DNA of 44,737 nt from Candidatus Desulfovibrio gallistercoris (GTDB lineage: Bacteria > Desulfobacterota > Desulfovibrionia > Desulfovibrionales > Desulfovibrionaceae): positions 1-44,737 of the forward strand of contig DWYJ01000058.1 in assembly GCA_019118745.1 (NCBI GenBank). Direction: 5' to 3'. Below, in pieces: positions 42,714 through 44,737 of the stretch (position 1 is its first letter; each line of letters begins with the position of its first letter). The notes beneath the pieces are model-generated. The model was not told where the DNA came from, did not search any database, and saw only the letters and a program-made list of their open reading frames with translations. A program made the position numbers and the translations under genes.

Positions 42714-42837
42714 GCTGTTTTCCCGATCAATAAAAAAAAGTTGTCGAACCGAAAAATTTAATCCGTTTGTCCCCGATACGCCGCGGTGCTACCACAAGGC
42801 CATGTCATTCACCAACAGGCTCAAAGGGGTAGATACC
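42714..42837. promoter_or_regulatory. LysR-yeiH-like divergent control region
   Basis: AT-rich (about 42715-42770), with A- and T-runs and a GATCAAT segment. It should hold both promoters and LTTR binding sites of the T-N11-A type, but no single clear -35/-10 pair stood out. An AGGGG ribosome binding site precedes the yeiH-like gene. Confidence 0.4.
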
Positions 42838-43896
42838 ATGAAATTCGTCGTACAGGCTTTCCGCAATGACCGCAATGTGCAACTGCTCAACGGACTGGTT
42901 TTTGTGGCGCTCTTTGCCAGTGTGGCTTTCCATCTCGTGGATCTGCCCTTCCTTACCGCCCTCGGCATCAGCCCGCTCATCGTCGGCATCGTGGTGGGCA
43001 TGTGCTACGGCAACACCCTGCATGTGCATATGCCCGTCTATCTCAAGCCGGGCATCCTCTTTTCCTCCAAGTCGCTGCTGCGGCTGGCCATCGTCCTCTA
43101 CGGATTCCGCCTGACCTTCCAGGATCTGGCGCAGGTGGGCTTCAAGGGCGTCGCGCTGGCGGCCTTCATGCTGGGCACGACCTTCCTCATGGGGTCGTGG
43201 CTGGGCATCAAGTTCTTCCGCCTGCCCCGCCGCCTGGCGCTGCTCACCGCCGCGGGCAGCTCCGTCTGCGGCGCGGCTGCCGTGCTGGCCGTCGAACCCG
43301 TGGTCAAGGCCGAAAACCATGAAAGCAGCATCGCCGTGGGTACGGTGGTCGTCTTCGGGACGCTGGCCATGCTCCTCTATCCCCTGCTGTACAGCCACGG
43401 CCTGCTGCCCATGTCCGCCGAAGTCTACGGGGCCTTTGCCGGCGCCACCCTGCATGAGGTCGCCCACGCCGTTGCCGCCGGTCAGGCCATCTCCCCCGAA
43501 GCGGGCAACACGGCCGTGATCGTGAAGATGATGCGCGTCATCATGCTGGCCCCCCTGCTGGTCGCCATCGGCTTCTGGCTGCGCCGCGCCGCCCAGCGCA
43601 ACGGCGAACAGACGGAAGACGGCAATGCCTCCCATATGAAGAGCTTCCCCTGGTTCGCCGTGCTCTTCGTGGCGACCATCGGCATCAACTCGCTGGGCAT
43701 CATCCCCGCCGGCATGGTCAACGCCATCAACGCCTTTGACGTCTTCCTCCTGACCATGGCCATGTGCGCCCTCGGCATGGAGACCAGCCTCGAAAAAGTG
43801 CGCAAGGTCGGGCCCAAGCCCTTCCTGCTGGCCGGCATCCTCGCCGTCTGGTTGGCGACGGGCGGATACTTTGCCGCAAACTTCCTCATCGGATAA
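42838..43896 (+). CDS. YeiH/UPF0324-type membrane protein (putative sulfate exporter family)
   Basis: A 352-residue membrane protein with about ten helices and the UPF0324 motifs LGISPLIVGIVVGMCYGN, KPGILFSSKSLLRLAIVLYGFRLTFQDL, AAGSSVCGAAAVLAVEPVVKA, GAFAGATLHEVAHAVAAGQAISPEAGNTAVIVKMMRVIMLAP and ALGMETSLEKVRKVG. The family is annotated as putative sulfate exporter, by association rather than by biochemistry. In a sulfate reducer, export or handling of a sulfur anion such as sulfite or sulfonate-derived products would be sensible. The frame is open upstream, but the start at 42838 has AGGGG before it and begins the conserved part. Confidence 0.9.
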   Translation: MKFVVQAFRNDRNVQLLNGLVFVALFASVAFHLVDLPFLTALGISPLIVGIVVGMCYGNTLHVHMPVYLKPGILFSSKSLLRLAIVLYGFRLTFQDLAQVGFKGVALAAFMLGTTFLMGSWLGIKFFRLPRRLALLTAAGSSVCGAAAVLAVEPVVKAENHESSIAVGTVVVFGTLAMLLYPLLYSHGLLPMSAEVYGAFAGATLHEVAHAVAAGQAISPEAGNTAVIVKMMRVIMLAPLLVAIGFWLRRAAQRNGEQTEDGNASHMKSFPWFAVLFVATIGINSLGIIPAGMVNAINAFDVFLLTMAMCALGMETSLEKVRKVGPKPFLLAGILAVWLATGGYFAANFLIG

Positions 43897-43920
43897 GCCT
43901 GAACGACTCCCTCTCCTTCC

Positions 43921-43956
43921 AAAAGGACGCCGCCCCCCGGCGTCCTTTCCTTTTTT
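43921..43956 (+). terminator. intrinsic terminator of the yeiH-like gene
   Basis: An 11-bp stem AAAGGACGCCG/CGGCGTCCTTT with a short C-rich loop, followed by CC and six T, 25 bases after the stop codon. Confidence 0.92.
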
Positions 43957-44087
43957 CCTCCCCTGCACAAGCGCCATGCAACATCCCGGCTTGAAGGCAG
44001 GGCCGCCCGGCGCTATGCTGCCCGCATCACCGGCCGCACGGCACATCCCCTGCCGCGGCCGCACGCTTCCGCCAAAGGAGACGCCCC

Positions 44088-44660
44088 ATGCGCAACGTCC
44101 TGCACCATATCCATGTCGTTCAGGGTGACATCACCCGCGAAGCCGTCGACGCCATCGTCAATGCCGCCAACAACAGCCTGCTGGGCGGGGGCGGCGTGGA
44201 CGGAGCCATCCATGCCGCCGCCGGGCCGGAACTGCTCGAAGCCTGCCGTCCGCTGGGCGGCTGCCCCACCGGCGGGGCCTGCATCACCCCCGGCTTTCGC
44301 CTGCCCGCACGCTACGTCATCCATACGGTGGGGCCCGTCTGGCACGGCGGCTTTGAGGGAGAACCCCAACTCCTCGCCTCGGCCTACCGCTCCTCCCTGC
44401 TGCTGGCGGCGGACAACGCCTGTCGGGTCGTGGCCTTCCCGGCCATCTCCACGGGCGTGTACGGCTATCCCGCCGATATGGCGGCCACCGTGGCGGTGCG
44501 CACCATCGCCGAATTCCTCGCCGAACGCCCGGAAGACAGCCTGCCGCAAGAGATACGGCTCGTCTGCTTTTCCGATGCCTCCCGCCAGGCCCACGAAAAC
44601 GCCCTGCAACGCCTGCGCGAAAAACTGGCGGCACAGGACCGCTTGTCGATTTTATCATAA
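44088..44660 (+). CDS. macrodomain protein, ADP-ribosyl/O-acetyl-ADP-ribose deacetylase type
   Basis: A 190-residue stand-alone macrodomain of the MacroD/YmdB class. Key motifs: [34 protein letters not shown] (about 13-46, ADP-ribose-binding loop with the catalytic Asn-Asn and the Gly-rich [10 protein letters not shown]), [22 protein letters not shown] and the phosphate loop [11 protein letters not shown]. It hydrolyses O-acetyl-ADP-ribose or removes ADP-ribose from acidic side chains in the cytoplasm. AAAGGAGA lies 7 bases before the start. It is monocistronic after the yeiH-like terminator; no ADP-ribosyltransferase is seen nearby. Confidence 0.95.
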   Translation: MRNVLHHIHVVQGDITREAVDAIVNAANNSLLGGGGVDGAIHAAAGPELLEACRPLGGCPTGGACITPGFRLPARYVIHTVGPVWHGGFEGEPQLLASAYRSSLLLAADNACRVVAFPAISTGVYGYPADMAATVAVRTIAEFLAERPEDSLPQEIRLVCFSDASRQAHENALQRLREKLAAQDRLSILS

Positions 44661-44737
44661 GCATGCATGACAGTGGTATGATCTTTTCCCCCAAATTCTT
44701 GACCAATTTTTGGTAGACTAGCATCAGTTAACTCACG
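44661..44737. other. AT-richer window end, no gene seen
   Basis: Contains TTGACC at 44699 and AT-rich DNA that could be a promoter reading out of the window. No clear terminator for the macrodomain gene. Confidence 0.3.

Overview
The window reads as chromosomal DNA of a sulfate-reducing Desulfovibrio-type bacterium (Desulfovibrionaceae). The DNA is GC-rich. It encodes a periplasmic selenocysteine formate dehydrogenase of the Desulfovibrio FdhAB type together with selC, the selenocysteine tRNA. It also has a TRAP transporter, a cdaA-cdaR-glmM cluster and one site close to the Desulfovibrio Fur-box consensus. All assignments come from reading the sequence; no database search was run.

Layout. 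47-4760 (-): fdhA (UGA read as Sec), fdhB and fdhE, for periplasmic formate oxidation. 5245-7317 (-): hldE (LPS heptose activation) and a small lipoprotein. 7838-13275 (+): a five-gene cassette (zinc-ribbon/TM/propeller-like protein, SPFH-SHOCT protein, MoxR AAA ATPase, HExxH-VWA protein, small partner); the last three genes are translationally coupled and preceded by a Fur-like palindrome. 13382-20644 (-): an envelope-glycan cluster with three glycosyltransferase modules, one fused to an ABC ATPase, plus a FtsX/MacB-type permease, two paralogous membrane proteins and a truncated third copy, and an exported protein. A polysaccharide-deacetylase-like gene and an EamA transporter diverge from it (20728-22680). 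22763-22849: tRNA-Leu(CAA) with its terminator. 22935-28143: a membrane-bound LuxR-type regulator divergent from a TRAP operon (DctP, fused DctQM, GlcG-like protein). 28559-29218 (-): an outer-membrane beta-barrel protein. 29329-40225 (-): priA, galU, glmM, cdaR, cdaA, a CHASE-GGDEF diguanylate cyclase, folP and ftsH. 40528-40621: selC. 40718-44660: a lipoprotein, a LysR regulator divergent from a YeiH-type membrane protein, and a macrodomain protein.

The most unusual feature is a dispersed element of about 145 bp present six times (5101, 7683, 28141, 28417, 37211, 41668). Each copy holds four consecutive hairpins. The hairpin at one end keeps a constant TTTGAAAAA-type loop while its stem changes by compensatory substitutions. 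In four copies the TAG at that end is the stop codon of the neighbouring gene, so the element behaves like a mobile or selected 3'-UTR module. The MoxR/VWA cassette and the ABC-glycosyltransferase fusion are the other main points for follow-up.
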